Of a stretch of DNA of 64,000 nucleotides, positions 9,327 to 17,741 are shown piece by piece (positions within the stretch are counted from its first letter, which is position 1; each line of letters starts with the position of its first letter). The stretch comes from Bacteroidales bacterium. Lineage in GTDB: Bacteria; Bacteroidota; Bacteroidia; Bacteroidales; UBA932. A program made the translations under genes and the position numbers. Location of the stretch: NCBI GenBank assembly GCA_017430365.1, contig JAFRNC010000004.1:1-64000 (forward strand). The letters run 5' to 3'. Under the pieces are notes generated by a model, which worked only from the letters and a program-made list of their open reading frames with translations, was not told the DNA's origin and made no database searches.

Positions 9327-9350
9327 GTCCTTGAAATCATTTTCAAGAAC
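9327..9350 (-). terminator. Hairpin downstream of the AbiH gene
   Basis: GTCCTTGAAA (9327-9336) pairs with TTTCAAGAAC (9341-9350) across a 4-nt loop, giving 10 bp with one G-T pair. It begins 12 bp after the AbiH stop. No T-run follows on the minus strand, so it may stabilise the transcript end without terminating it. Confidence 0.35.
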
Positions 9351-9362
9351 ATGATATATAGA

Positions 9363-10271
9363 CTAAGAATCACGACATGCTTCCTCTCTAGAAATCTCTT
9401 GTAACTGCATTAGTGAATACCTACCCTTCAATGTCCAATGATCCAAGACAAACCTTTCAACTCTTTCTATATCCTCTTCAGAATACCAACTGAATTCCCA
9501 TTTACAGTTTTGAGGTGTGTTCTTCTCCATCCAATCCAAATAATCCTCATCAACTTCTGATATCGAGAAGCCATACACGTGAACATTCTCGACATCACTT
9601 AGAATCACAGGTAATTCATCATGCTTAAAGATATACTCATATGGATTCTTATTGTACTTATCAAGTTCAAATAACGTTTGTTCTTCATCAAATCCCATCA
9701 TTCCTCCCAAGTGATGAGAGTTATGACCAAACACTAAATGTTCGTGTTTAGAAGCACGTCCATGAATAAAGAGAATCTGTTCATCCTTTATTCCGTATAG
9801 CCATTGCAAGACATCTGTGTAATTGAAATTAATGAAGAATGAGTCATTTCTTTCTATATGAGTGTATTTCGGATTATTTATAACACTCGTGGAGTCCTCA
9901 ATCCACCGTTCAAAGCAATACTGCAAAACATCCAGTAATCCCCTCAACCTATTTGCACATGGGCTACTACGATGTAAATCTGGAGGGATATTATTTTTAT
10001 CTATGAAAGCCTTTTTCTCCTCAATCTCTTTTAGAATCTCCTCTCCTGATTTATTAGGAGCAGCGAACTTTTGCACGTATCGCTTTACATCAAGTTTTCC
10101 TAACTGAATCTCAAAGTTATGCCACCATTCACCCTCCATCTCATAAGCAGCATACATATTTTCATAGATAAAGGGGTAGGCATATTGTAGCCAATGACGG
10201 AAATCCACATACCTTGTCCTCAATCCTGTGAAAATATCAAATCCGTTTCCGATAATATACAGATGTTTCAT
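9363..10271 (-). CDS. AbiH-family protein
   Basis: This 302-residue protein opens with YIIGNGFDIFTGLRTRYVDF, the N-terminal signature of the phage abortive-infection AbiH family (a nucleotide-binding-like glycine loop followed by T-x-Y-x-D-F). The later motifs FINFNYTDVL and FIHGRASKHEHLVFGHN are also characteristic. AbiH proteins are cytoplasmic and provide resistance to some phages by an unclear mechanism. It lies 51 nt downstream of an unknown gene in the same direction and is bounded on both sides by related island-end repeats (9244-9318 and 11746-11820), suggesting a self-contained cassette. Confidence 0.85.
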   Translation of the reverse strand: MKHLYIIGNGFDIFTGLRTRYVDFRHWLQYAYPFIYENMYAAYEMEGEWWHNFEIQLGKLDVKRYVQKFAAPNKSGEEILKEIEEKKAFIDKNNIPPDLHRSSPCANRLRGLLDVLQYCFERWIEDSTSVINNPKYTHIERNDSFFINFNYTDVLQWLYGIKDEQILFIHGRASKHEHLVFGHNSHHLGGMMGFDEEQTLFELDKYNKNPYEYIFKHDELPVILSDVENVHVYGFSISEVDEDYLDWMEKNTPQNCKWEFSWYSEEDIERVERFVLDHWTLKGRYSLMQLQEISREEACRDS

Positions 10272-10322
10272 GTGTCATTTCAATTATCAAAGAGAAATGT
10301 TAACTATATAGATACCCCATCT

Positions 10323-11444
10323 TCATTCGCATAGTTCGTATGCTAGATACTCCATATCAATAATCACCTCTTTGATCAATCCTATCGCTTTAGCATAACT
10401 GAGTATTAAATCACAATCATTACGAGACAGTGGTATGTTATTACTAATTGTGAAAAGGTCCGGAACTCTGGAAGATAAGCAATACCCGTTTTGTTTAATA
10501 TAGTGAATTAATCTTTTCAAATATCCTTCGACATCCTTAATAAGAATCAATATATGAGTAAACCCTTCAATTTTAATATTAAAGGTTAAATTGAATAATT
10601 GCCTGCACAAGTTCTGCAGACCATCTAACGAATTGAATTTAGTATTAACTATCTGATTTTTAATTCCATTCATTTCTTTATCAATATCGTAACAATCTCC
10701 AACGCATTTAATGTATAGAGTACGTCCAGATAAATCATCCATGACTATAGAATATACGTTTTCTTCATACGCAAAAGTCAATCTTTCAAGCAGCATATGA
10801 TGAATCTTAAATGGAATACACATCAGCCGAAAACGCAGAGCGTCTATAGTTTCCCTACTTACGGAACCTGCTATATCAATGTCACACACGACATTATCAT
10901 TGTTTATAATATCCTTATCAACGGCAACAACCTTAACACATGCGAATGGGAATGGAGCGTCCATAGGAAGACGCATTATATAAATGTTGCCAATTTGTAT
11001 ATTTGAATCAATCATCATTGTAGTTTTTGTTTGCTGTTCATAACCAATGACATATCGAGGAACAACATACGTCTCAATCAAGTTATCTTTAGGAAGCACG
11101 AAACCCTTTGCCTGAAGAATAGAAACGAACTCTTGGGGGATTCGTGTTTGATGACACCCATCATGACCAGACCCATCATCGCATATCGCAAAAATCTGAA
11201 TAAGATGCCCTCTCTTTTCCACATATCCATGCATATGTCTTAAATTCCCAGGTCTTGGTTCACCATTAGGAGGATCTATCCTATACCAATTGTGGGTGCT
11301 TCCAATCTGAATATTCTTTCCTTCAATTAGCAACCCTTTCGTATCAATATCGCTGCCCAAAGACTCATCAATATAGAAAGCATCAAACCAAACATCTTCC
11401 ATAATAGGATTACTATTAGGCGTAATTTGCTCATTTTTATGCAT
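10323..11444 (-). CDS. Unknown 373-residue protein upstream of the AbiH gene
   Basis: No family is recognised. The N-terminal half contains a conserved-looking stretch, RHMHGYVEKRGHLIQIFAIC followed by DDGSGHDGCHQTRIP, with several His, Asp and Cys residues that could bind metal or act catalytically. The C-terminal half is more hydrophobic but has no clear membrane helix. It starts downstream of a good promoter (11576-11605) and is followed by the AbiH gene after 51 nt, so the two probably form one operon. It may be a regulator or partner of the AbiH protein; that is inference from position. Confidence 0.6.
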   Translation of the reverse strand: MHKNEQITPNSNPIMEDVWFDAFYIDESLGSDIDTKGLLIEGKNIQIGSTHNWYRIDPPNGEPRPGNLRHMHGYVEKRGHLIQIFAICDDGSGHDGCHQTRIPQEFVSILQAKGFVLPKDNLIETYVVPRYVIGYEQQTKTTMMIDSNIQIGNIYIMRLPMDAPFPFACVKVVAVDKDIINNDNVVCDIDIAGSVSRETIDALRFRLMCIPFKIHHMLLERLTFAYEENVYSIVMDDLSGRTLYIKCVGDCYDIDKEMNGIKNQIVNTKFNSLDGLQNLCRQLFNLTFNIKIEGFTHILILIKDVEGYLKRLIHYIKQNGYCLSSRVPDLFTISNNIPLSRNDCDLILSYAKAIGLIKEVIIDMEYLAYELCE

Positions 11445-11575
11445 AATAAATCAATAATGCTTTACAAGCAGTTAACAACAAGAAAAAAACAACGAATTAT
11501 GGCTCGATTATTATTTAAGACTGATCATCAATCAAATATCGACCATGAAACCACTAAGCGTTATACAAGGATATA

Positions 11576-11605
11576 CAAATATAACACAATAGATTAAATC
11601 GACAA
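11576..11605 (-). promoter_or_regulatory. Bacteroidota-type promoter for the unknown gene and AbiH
   Basis: On the minus strand a TTG (plus-strand CAA, 11603-11605), a 19-bp spacer and TATATTTG (plus-strand CAAATATA, 11576-11583) fit the Bacteroidota -33/-7 consensus. The start codon lies about 130 bp downstream, leaving a long untranslated leader in which I see no structure. Confidence 0.5.
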
Positions 11606-11745
11606 ATACGCACTTTTTCTACAAAACAATAGACTGATACCAAGGCCATCTATGACACCATTAAATCCTAAATGGGAGAAAAGTATGTAAAGCAATGTAA
11701 ATATATACGTACTTTGGCCTCAAGCCTTCGAGAATTTGAACCATT

Positions 11746-11820
11746 CGTGATTCAAATGTTGTTCAAACCCTTCGGTATATGCTTCCACGTAGCCGGAACT
11801 AAAACGGACTTGGATTCACT
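11746..11820 (+). repeat. Degenerate copy of the element left-end sequence
   Basis: This stretch aligns without gaps to 9244-9318. It contains GTGATTCAAATGTTGTTCAA (11747-11766), a two-mismatch form of the 20-bp island repeat, and the exact block TTCCACGTAGCCGG. The surrounding gap 11445-11907 holds no gene. No mnmE-end copy is visible beside it, so it is either a decayed element end or an internal recombination site. Confidence 0.55.
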
Positions 11821-11907
11821 CAGTTGAGAGCCTCGGAAACAATTCCGTCAAATCCAGTTATTATTTGACAATTCTGTTATACTCGAACGTCGCACTAAGT
11901 TTTTCTT

Positions 11908-12990
11908 TCAGCAAAAGTCATCAAATACGTCGCCACCACTCCATTCGCGTCCAAGAGCCAAGGTGAAGTATTTCTCGGCACCGATCTCTTCAAAGTAAGA
12001 GTACTGATTCTCGTGGATGAAGTGGCCATCCCGATATGTGATCGTGCAGAGAACAAAGCCGCTACCTCCTTTGACATGTTCGCTTGTCGTAATTACGGCG
12101 AGTGTATTACCGTCGTCTGAGATATCGGCCTTGAACACAATTGATTCATAGACGTCGTTGTGGCAAAACACCTCACCGGTCTTGAGGTTTGTCAGATAGT
12201 CCTGAAGTGGAGTAGGTGAGTGTTGTGCCGGGCAAAGAGGGAATTCTGACGGCACCTTCCAATTGAGTTGAAGAACGCCAGGCGTCAGGGATTCTTTGAG
12301 ACCGTATTGCTCTTCGTGGATCCGGCGGTTCATTTCCTCTATCTCGGCCTTCTGCTGCGCCCAAGGTTTGTAATCCGCAAGAAGTTGGCCAGCATTCCAC
12401 TTGCGGGCCTCGGCCATTTCTTCATCTGAGAAGACCAAGTCCCCGAGACCTTTGCCGGTGCCTTGAGGCTTGCTGTCCCTCTTGGCCCATTCTTCAATGT
12501 GCTTCTTGCAGGCAGCCGCCTCTTCTTTGGTGACGGTCTTCATCCAACTGACATCCGGTGGCAGTGCCTTAGTCCGGAGAATGGCCGGATTCTCGATAAA
12601 CGCTTCAATGCTGCCGCAGAGATAGATAATCTTTTTTCTCGTGGCGTCATTGTTCAGGGCGTTTTCCAACCTGGTAAGCCAGCGGAGATTCTCCGGCCGA
12701 TTGTTGCAACGATTGGTATCGATATGGTCTACCACCATATGCGGCTGCGGTTCCGGTCCATGAAAGGCTGTGCAGACGACCTGATGGACACGGATGTTAC
12801 CAGTGAAAAACATATAGCCATTGTCGGAATTCTTGGTTCCAAAGCTCCAGACATTGTCCATCTTACTGGGGCGACAACCTTCTTTCGGGAGGCGGCAGAT
12901 GGCACCATTGTCACGGGCCAAATACTGACGGCCCTTGTATTCGCACTGCATCTCGCGGTCGAATACCTCAAGCAGATCCTGGTTTTCCAT
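11908..12990 (-). CDS. HNH endonuclease-domain protein
   Basis: In this 360-residue protein, residues 65-110 carry an HNH_3-type motif: VHQVVCTAFHG, then VDHIDTNRCNNRPENLRWLT. Here the His of VDH, the NN pair and the NLRW segment are the usual metal and DNA-binding positions. The C-terminal 250 residues are unique to me and may specify targeting. The start lies 1 nt after the stop of the XRE regulator, so the pair is an operon. Its GC content is visibly higher than that of the AbiH genes to the left and the ATPase to the right, pointing to a separate origin. Homing-type or phage-like endonuclease activity is plausible. Confidence 0.75.
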   Translation of the reverse strand: MENQDLLEVFDREMQCEYKGRQYLARDNGAICRLPKEGCRPSKMDNVWSFGTKNSDNGYMFFTGNIRVHQVVCTAFHGPEPQPHMVVDHIDTNRCNNRPENLRWLTRLENALNNDATRKKIIYLCGSIEAFIENPAILRTKALPPDVSWMKTVTKEEAAACKKHIEEWAKRDSKPQGTGKGLGDLVFSDEEMAEARKWNAGQLLADYKPWAQQKAEIEEMNRRIHEEQYGLKESLTPGVLQLNWKVPSEFPLCPAQHSPTPLQDYLTNLKTGEVFCHNDVYESIVFKADISDDGNTLAVITTSEHVKGGSGFVLCTITYRDGHFIHENQYSYFEEIGAEKYFTLALGREWSGGDVFDDFC

Positions 12991-12991
12991 A

Positions 12992-13495
12992 CTATTTCCC
13001 CGTCTGGTCGTTGGGGATTAGATCCAGATGTGCGTCCAAGATGACACAGATGCGAGATAAGATGTCCACACCGGTGGAGTACTTGCCCTGCTCTATGCGG
13101 GAAAGGTTGGCAGCATCAATGCCGGTGAGGAGTGCCAAATCACGCGCTTCCATTTTTTTGCCCTCACGGAGTTCTTTGATGCGCTTGCCAATGCGAACTC
13201 GCTCGGCCTGCCGGTTACCAGAGTCCATACCCATAGACGGCACGGCATTGAGAAGGAAATCGCGGCTGATGCGGTTTACCATCTGTTCCTTATCGTCGGA
13301 GAAGTTCCGGTCGAAAATGAATTCAATCAGGTGGAGGACATAGGCCTTGTACTCATCGCTATCGTACTTGGCAATGTCGGACATGATTTTGAAGAGCTCG
13401 CCATCCGGCGTCTGCACCTCGACAAAGTATCTGTCGAGGATCTGGGCCCGAGACCTTGTCTCGGTCGCCATAAACTTTTTGAGATTTTTGTCCAT
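12992..13495 (-). CDS. XRE-family transcriptional regulator
   Basis: With the ATG at 13495 the protein has 167 residues. A Cro/C1-type helix-turn-helix lies near the C-terminus (RIGKRIKELREGKK, LALLTGIDAANLSRIEQGK). The N-terminal 100 residues are helical and of unknown function. A longer frame reaches 13588, but the extra residues look non-coding. It is the first gene of the HNH operon and probably autoregulates it. Confidence 0.75.
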   Translation of the reverse strand: MDKNLKKFMATETRSRAQILDRYFVEVQTPDGELFKIMSDIAKYDSDEYKAYVLHLIEFIFDRNFSDDKEQMVNRISRDFLLNAVPSMGMDSGNRQAERVRIGKRIKELREGKKMEARDLALLTGIDAANLSRIEQGKYSTGVDILSRICVILDAHLDLIPNDQTGK

Positions 13496-13674
13496 AATTT
13501 TCCAAGCGTTATTAATGTGGTGCACCCCACGGAAAATTAAACTTGGGACAAATGTAAGAATTGTTTTTCTGATTGGCAAATTTACCAATCAGATTCAAAA
13601 GACTCGTAAGATTTCAAACAGAATAATGAAACACTATATAGAAGTCCCGTTGTAATATGGAGAATCCCCTCTAA

Positions 13675-13688
13675 ATTGACCCCCTCAT
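13675..13688. mobile_element. Remnant of an IS21-like end
   Basis: ATTGACCCCCTCAT is the exact reverse complement of 65-78 in the IS-like end at the window start, and a degraded second repeat (TTGGCCCC) follows at about 13700. No transposase is present. The rest of the gap 13496-14040 is AT-rich and shows no gene. Confidence 0.35.
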
Positions 13689-14040
13689 TCTACTCCTAAT
13701 TGGCCCCTTAAACTTTTCCTTTTCATCTGAGGACAAAATGCAGGTTGTTGAGATGAGAAAACGCTCCAGACTGCATTCTATTATATATTCCATCATCAGG
13801 ACGTGGGGGACATTTTCAATCGGAACGAGGATGTTCAATTTGCTTTAGGATACCCATATCTTCCCATTCTCATCACATATCAATTTGTTCTCAGTTCATA
13901 ATTGTTCAAAATTTGAGTTGATAACAAAATATCGTATTATGCCAGTATTCAGCATTATGAAAAGTGACTACCACATAATATCCTTAGATATCCCGATATC
14001 CTGATCAAAGCATAAGCCAAATCAACTATTCAAGATATAG

Positions 14041-14094
14041 ATTTGAGAATTTTGTAAAATGCTTTTGAGAATTTTTTCTTGTGAATTTGAGAAA
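14041..14094 (+). repeat. Three 22-bp-spaced TTTGAGAAT iterons at the ATPase promoter
   Basis: ATTTGAGAAT (14041), TTTTGAGAAT (14063) and ATTTGAGAAA (14085) are direct repeats at an exact 22-bp period, about two helical turns. The last copy lies between the -33 and -7 elements of the promoter below, which fits an operator bound by a multimeric regulator. Confidence 0.55.
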
Positions 14095-14108
14095 TTCGTG
14101 TAACTTTG
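14079..14108 (+). promoter_or_regulatory. Promoter of the DUF4143-type ATPase gene
   Basis: TTG (14079-14081), a 19-bp spacer and TAACTTTG (14101-14108) match the Bacteroidota consensus closely. The ATG at 14167 is about 58 bp downstream of the -7 element. Confidence 0.6.
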
Positions 14109-14166
14109 TCCTTTGTAAAAGATTGTGATTTGATTACACCTTCCTTGTCATCTTAAATCATGAGAC

Positions 14167-15363
14167 ATGTATAGCCGTTCACAATATAAAGAACTGAAAT
14201 CCAGGATAGAAGAACCACGGGATAAGATACAAGTTGTGTCCGGACCGAGGCAAGTGGGCAAGTCGACACTAGTGAAGCAAGTGCTTCGAGACGTAGACTT
14301 GCCTTATATGCTTGTGAGTGCCGATAACGTGAACAAGGAGAACACGGAATGGATTGGTGAAATGTGGTCCACTGCACGGGCACGAATGAAAGCATCTGGA
14401 GAAACTGAGTACCTACTTGTGATTGACGAGGTGCATAAGGTAGATAACTGGAGTGAAGCAGTAAAGAAGGAATGGGATGACGATACGTTCAACGACTTTA
14501 ACTTAAAGGTGGTTATCCTGGGATCGTCACGTCTATTATTGAAGGACGGGTTGACGGAATCGCTCGCTGGACGCTATGAGTTAATCAGAATGCCACATTG
14601 GAGCTATAAAGAGATGCATGATGCATTTAACATGGATTTGGATCACTACATCTATTTCGGAGGGTATCCCGGAGGAGCCAAATATGTGAATGATGAACGT
14701 CGCTGGCGGAAGTATATCAAGGACAGCATTGTTGCGCCAGCTATTGAGCGAGACGTGCTTCAAACCAAAACGGTATATAAACCAGCGCTGATGAGACAGT
14801 TGTTTGAGCTGGGGTGTGCCTATTCGAGCGAGGAACTGTCGCTGAACAAGATGTTGGGGCAATTGCAGGATGCTGGGAACGTGACCACGCTGGCCGGGTA
14901 TCTGACTACGCTGGATGAGTCGCGGATGCTGTGCGGACTGCACAAATATGCATCAGACAATGTAAGGAAGTACAACTCGGTACCCAAACTGATGGTATAT
15001 AACACGGCCTTGTTTTCGGTGCAGAGCGGCATGAACTTCAATAAAGCGTTTACTACTCCTAAGGCGTGGGGACGCTGGGTGGAAAGCGCTGTTGGAGCCT
15101 ATCTGTTGAATGAGGCTGATGAATATGACTATAAGCTTTACTATTGGCGCGAGCGTGATGACGAGGTAGATTTTGTGATAGATGCGGACGGAAAGCTAAT
15201 CGCAATTGAAGTGAAAAGCGGACGAAGGACAATGAATGAAGGACTTGGCGAGTTCAAGAGGCGTTTTAACACGGCGTACTCGTTTGTGGTCGGCTCCGGC
15301 GGTGTTCCAGTCGAGGAGTTCCTACGCTGGGATTTGGGACGGCTGATATATGAGGAGTTGTAA
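14167..15363 (+). CDS. AAA_14/DUF4143-type ATPase with nuclease-like C-terminus
   Basis: The 398-residue protein has a P-loop GPRQVGKST at residues 26-34 and a Walker B segment YLLVIDEVHKV near 85-93. The C-terminal part contains EVDFVIDADGKLIAIEVKSG, which has the D...E-x-K pattern of the PD-(D/E)XK nuclease fold common in DUF4143 proteins. These ATPases are widespread in mobile and accessory DNA and have no settled function. The stop is 19 nt before the methyltransferase start, so it may be co-transcribed with the four-gene system or be a separate unit in front of it. Iterons overlap its promoter. Confidence 0.8.
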   Translation: MYSRSQYKELKSRIEEPRDKIQVVSGPRQVGKSTLVKQVLRDVDLPYMLVSADNVNKENTEWIGEMWSTARARMKASGETEYLLVIDEVHKVDNWSEAVKKEWDDDTFNDFNLKVVILGSSRLLLKDGLTESLAGRYELIRMPHWSYKEMHDAFNMDLDHYIYFGGYPGGAKYVNDERRWRKYIKDSIVAPAIERDVLQTKTVYKPALMRQLFELGCAYSSEELSLNKMLGQLQDAGNVTTLAGYLTTLDESRMLCGLHKYASDNVRKYNSVPKLMVYNTALFSVQSGMNFNKAFTTPKAWGRWVESAVGAYLLNEADEYDYKLYYWRERDDEVDFVIDADGKLIAIEVKSGRRTMNEGLGEFKRRFNTAYSFVVGSGGVPVEEFLRWDLGRLIYEEL

Positions 15364-15382
15364 CCTTTCTCAAAAAGGAAAA

Positions 15383-16714
15383 ATGACAGAGAAAAAGCAA
15401 ACGAACATAAAGAAGACGTTGAAAGGTTACTCCGAGGCCTTTCAGAAAGACGGGACCCCCATACCCGTCAATTTCCGTACTCTTGTCCCTGAACTGAAAA
15501 AGGCAGAGCGTTTTACACATCTGATACACTCGTATCCCGCCAAACTACTAACGAACATTCCCTACTATTTTCTTGCTACTGATATCTTGTGCCCGAAGAA
15601 CGGAATTGTCCTTGATCCCTTCTGTGGCACAGGAACGGTTCTATTGGAGGCAGTACTTAGCGGACGGAATGCATGGGGGGCAGATTCCAACCCTTTGGCT
15701 GAAGCCATAACTAAAGTCAAGACGAATTTTATCCCCAAAAAGGAACTGGAAGAGACACTGACCGTGTTGCTCAAGCAAGCAAAACAAGTGACTGTAAATC
15801 GGCAATATCCTGATGCTATAACGGCATGGTTTGCTCCTTCTACCCTAAAACAATTATCAGCCCTTCAAACGGTGATTAACGACTTGACGAATGAACGTCA
15901 AAAGGCTTTTTTTGCACTGTGCTTCTCAAGTGTAGTTAGGAAGGTGAGTTTTGCCGATCCATCCATCTCCGTGCCCGTTCACTGGAATCCAGAACGTTTC
16001 AGTGCAAATCCATGCCGTATGGAAGAGGTGAGGAATAAATTACAGCAGCTTCAGAATGTGAATGTGATAATGAAGTATGAGACAATCTGCAAAGCCAATA
16101 TCGATAGGGTAGAAAGCCTGAATGGGAGAATAGAAGAAGGCGTTACGGCTAGCGTGATCTCGAAAGATGCCCGCCAGTTGGGAATCCCAGACGAAAGCGT
16201 TGACATGATTCTGACCTCACCGCCATACGCCGGTGCACAAAAATACATCCGCGCCTCATGGCTGAATCTATATTGGCTAAATCTTGTGAAACTTGAAGAC
16301 ATCAAGGAACTGAAGAAACACAATATAGGCAGGGAGGACTACCGGAAGGGAGAGGTGTATGAATGTTATTCGGAGATTGAGGCGGCTGACAAGGTGCTAA
16401 AGGAGTTATATGCGAACGGTTATAAAGAAAGGGCATTCCTTGTGGCCAATTACTTGAACGAGATGAAGGTGGCTTTAGATGAGTCATGCCGTGTGCTGAA
16501 AACCGGTGGCCACATGGTGATCGTGATTGGTAACAATACTGTATGCAAGCGCCAGTTCGACACCCAGGACTACCTTACCAGCTATTTGGTGGATAAAGGT
16601 ATGCACTTGCAGTATAAACTGATAGACGACATTAAGTCCTACGGGCTGATGACAAAGAGGAATAAGACTGCAAATACGATTTCACGGGAATGGATACTGG
16701 TATTCAAAAAATAA
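15383..16714 (+). CDS. DNA methyltransferase (N4/N6 type, TSPPY)
   Basis: Starting at the ATG at 15383 (AAAAAGGA just upstream), the 443-residue protein has IHSYPAKL near residue 50, the SAM-binding motif DPFCGTGT at 78-85 and the catalytic TSPPY near 280. About 195 residues between motif I and the catalytic motif probably hold the target-recognition region. This order and the SPPY sequence indicate exocyclic amino methylation of cytosine N4 or adenine N6. No cognate restriction endonuclease is adjacent. A phosphoribosyltransferase-like protein and an ORC-like ATPase follow in the same operon (4-nt gap), suggesting that methylation marks self DNA or regulates that system. Confidence 0.85.
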   Translation: MTEKKQTNIKKTLKGYSEAFQKDGTPIPVNFRTLVPELKKAERFTHLIHSYPAKLLTNIPYYFLATDILCPKNGIVLDPFCGTGTVLLEAVLSGRNAWGADSNPLAEAITKVKTNFIPKKELEETLTVLLKQAKQVTVNRQYPDAITAWFAPSTLKQLSALQTVINDLTNERQKAFFALCFSSVVRKVSFADPSISVPVHWNPERFSANPCRMEEVRNKLQQLQNVNVIMKYETICKANIDRVESLNGRIEEGVTASVISKDARQLGIPDESVDMILTSPPYAGAQKYIRASWLNLYWLNLVKLEDIKELKKHNIGREDYRKGEVYECYSEIEAADKVLKELYANGYKERAFLVANYLNEMKVALDESCRVLKTGGHMVIVIGNNTVCKRQFDTQDYLTSYLVDKGMHLQYKLIDDIKSYGLMTKRNKTANTISREWILVFKK

Positions 16715-16718
16715 TAGA

Positions 16719-17735
16719 ATGGACATCGAAAAGTTATATAAAAAGATTCAGACTCTGAATGATATTCTTTGGGACAATCGTGCGTTGAGGCCTTTTATAG
16801 GAGATTGGTTGAAGAACTTTAGAGAAGAGGAAGAGCGCGAAGAGGCGTTGTTCCTGTTATCGAAATGTATGTATTTTGGTCACTCGAGCATTAGGGCTCT
16901 TTTGCGCGAATTGTACCGCGACAAATATCGATCAACAGTGATTCAAGAAATCCGAGAAGATTATGATGGAACAATGGACGGTGAGATTATTGAAGAGGAG
17001 TATAAAAAACGTTTGTTCAGGACGCGGTTTTTGGGGGTAGGCAATCCGTCTGAGAGTGGGGTTCATCTGTTGTACTATTTCCGTCAGGAAAACAAGATAC
17101 CGAGGAAACTATTTATCAACACCGATGAACTGTTTGCAGCTGATTGTGGTGAAGAAGTCAAATTAAGCACTAAGCATAAGGATGTGGATAGAATCGTGTT
17201 TATTGACGATCTGTGCGGATCAGGTTCTCAGGCCACAGGCGATTCTGGCGTTAGACCTTGTGTCGAAAAGCTCAGGAAACTAAAGAACGCTCCCAAGATA
17301 TCATATTTGATGATGTTTGGCACCTCTGACGGAATTGAGGTAGTGAGAAATGCGACGGTGAAGGGTAGTGACGTGAAACTTTTTGACGAAGCAGAGGCCG
17401 TGATGGAGATGAATGAGAGCTACAAGTGTTTTGATGAGAGGTCTCGCTACTTCAAGGAAGAAGAACAAGAGCTTAGGGAAAAGACACGCGATATGGCTTA
17501 TAAATATGGGAAAGAACTGATAAACAATATTATTGACAGGGATTATCATAAGAAGCTTGAGGATGAAAGACGTGCAAAGTTGATAGAACATAGAGCATTG
17601 GGCTTTGGAAACTGCCAGTTGCTATTGAGTATGCAGCACAATACTCCCAATAATACGTTGCCCATCATATGGTTTGATGAAGATGATACAGTTTGGACTC
17701 CGATTTTCAAAAGGTATAACAAAGTTTACAAATAG
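16719..17735 (+). CDS. Phosphoribosyltransferase-like protein (PRTase-CE type)
   Basis: This 338-residue protein has a PRPP-loop-like sequence, IVFIDDLCGSGSQATGDSG (about residues 158-176). It resembles the acidic pair plus T/S-G-T/S loop of phosphoribosyltransferases, here with GSGSQ instead of TGxT. The flanking regions are helical and charged. PRTase-like domains of this sort have been described beside ORC/CDC6-like ATPases in predicted bacterial conflict systems. The next gene, 6 nt downstream, encodes just such an ATPase. The reaction is unknown; nucleotide modification or depletion is a reasonable guess. Whether it binds PRPP cannot be told from sequence. Confidence 0.75.
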   Translation: MDIEKLYKKIQTLNDILWDNRALRPFIGDWLKNFREEEEREEALFLLSKCMYFGHSSIRALLRELYRDKYRSTVIQEIREDYDGTMDGEIIEEEYKKRLFRTRFLGVGNPSESGVHLLYYFRQENKIPRKLFINTDELFAADCGEEVKLSTKHKDVDRIVFIDDLCGSGSQATGDSGVRPCVEKLRKLKNAPKISYLMMFGTSDGIEVVRNATVKGSDVKLFDEAEAVMEMNESYKCFDERSRYFKEEEQELREKTRDMAYKYGKELINNIIDRDYHKKLEDERRAKLIEHRALGFGNCQLLLSMQHNTPNNTLPIIWFDEDDTVWTPIFKRYNKVYK

Positions 17736-17741
17736 TGAGAT

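Noticed and set aside
9140..9334. A 64-codon frame across the island boundary
   Set aside because: It runs through the attachment-site repeats and its sequence is explained by them; the repeated copy at 11.7 kb does not keep the frame open.
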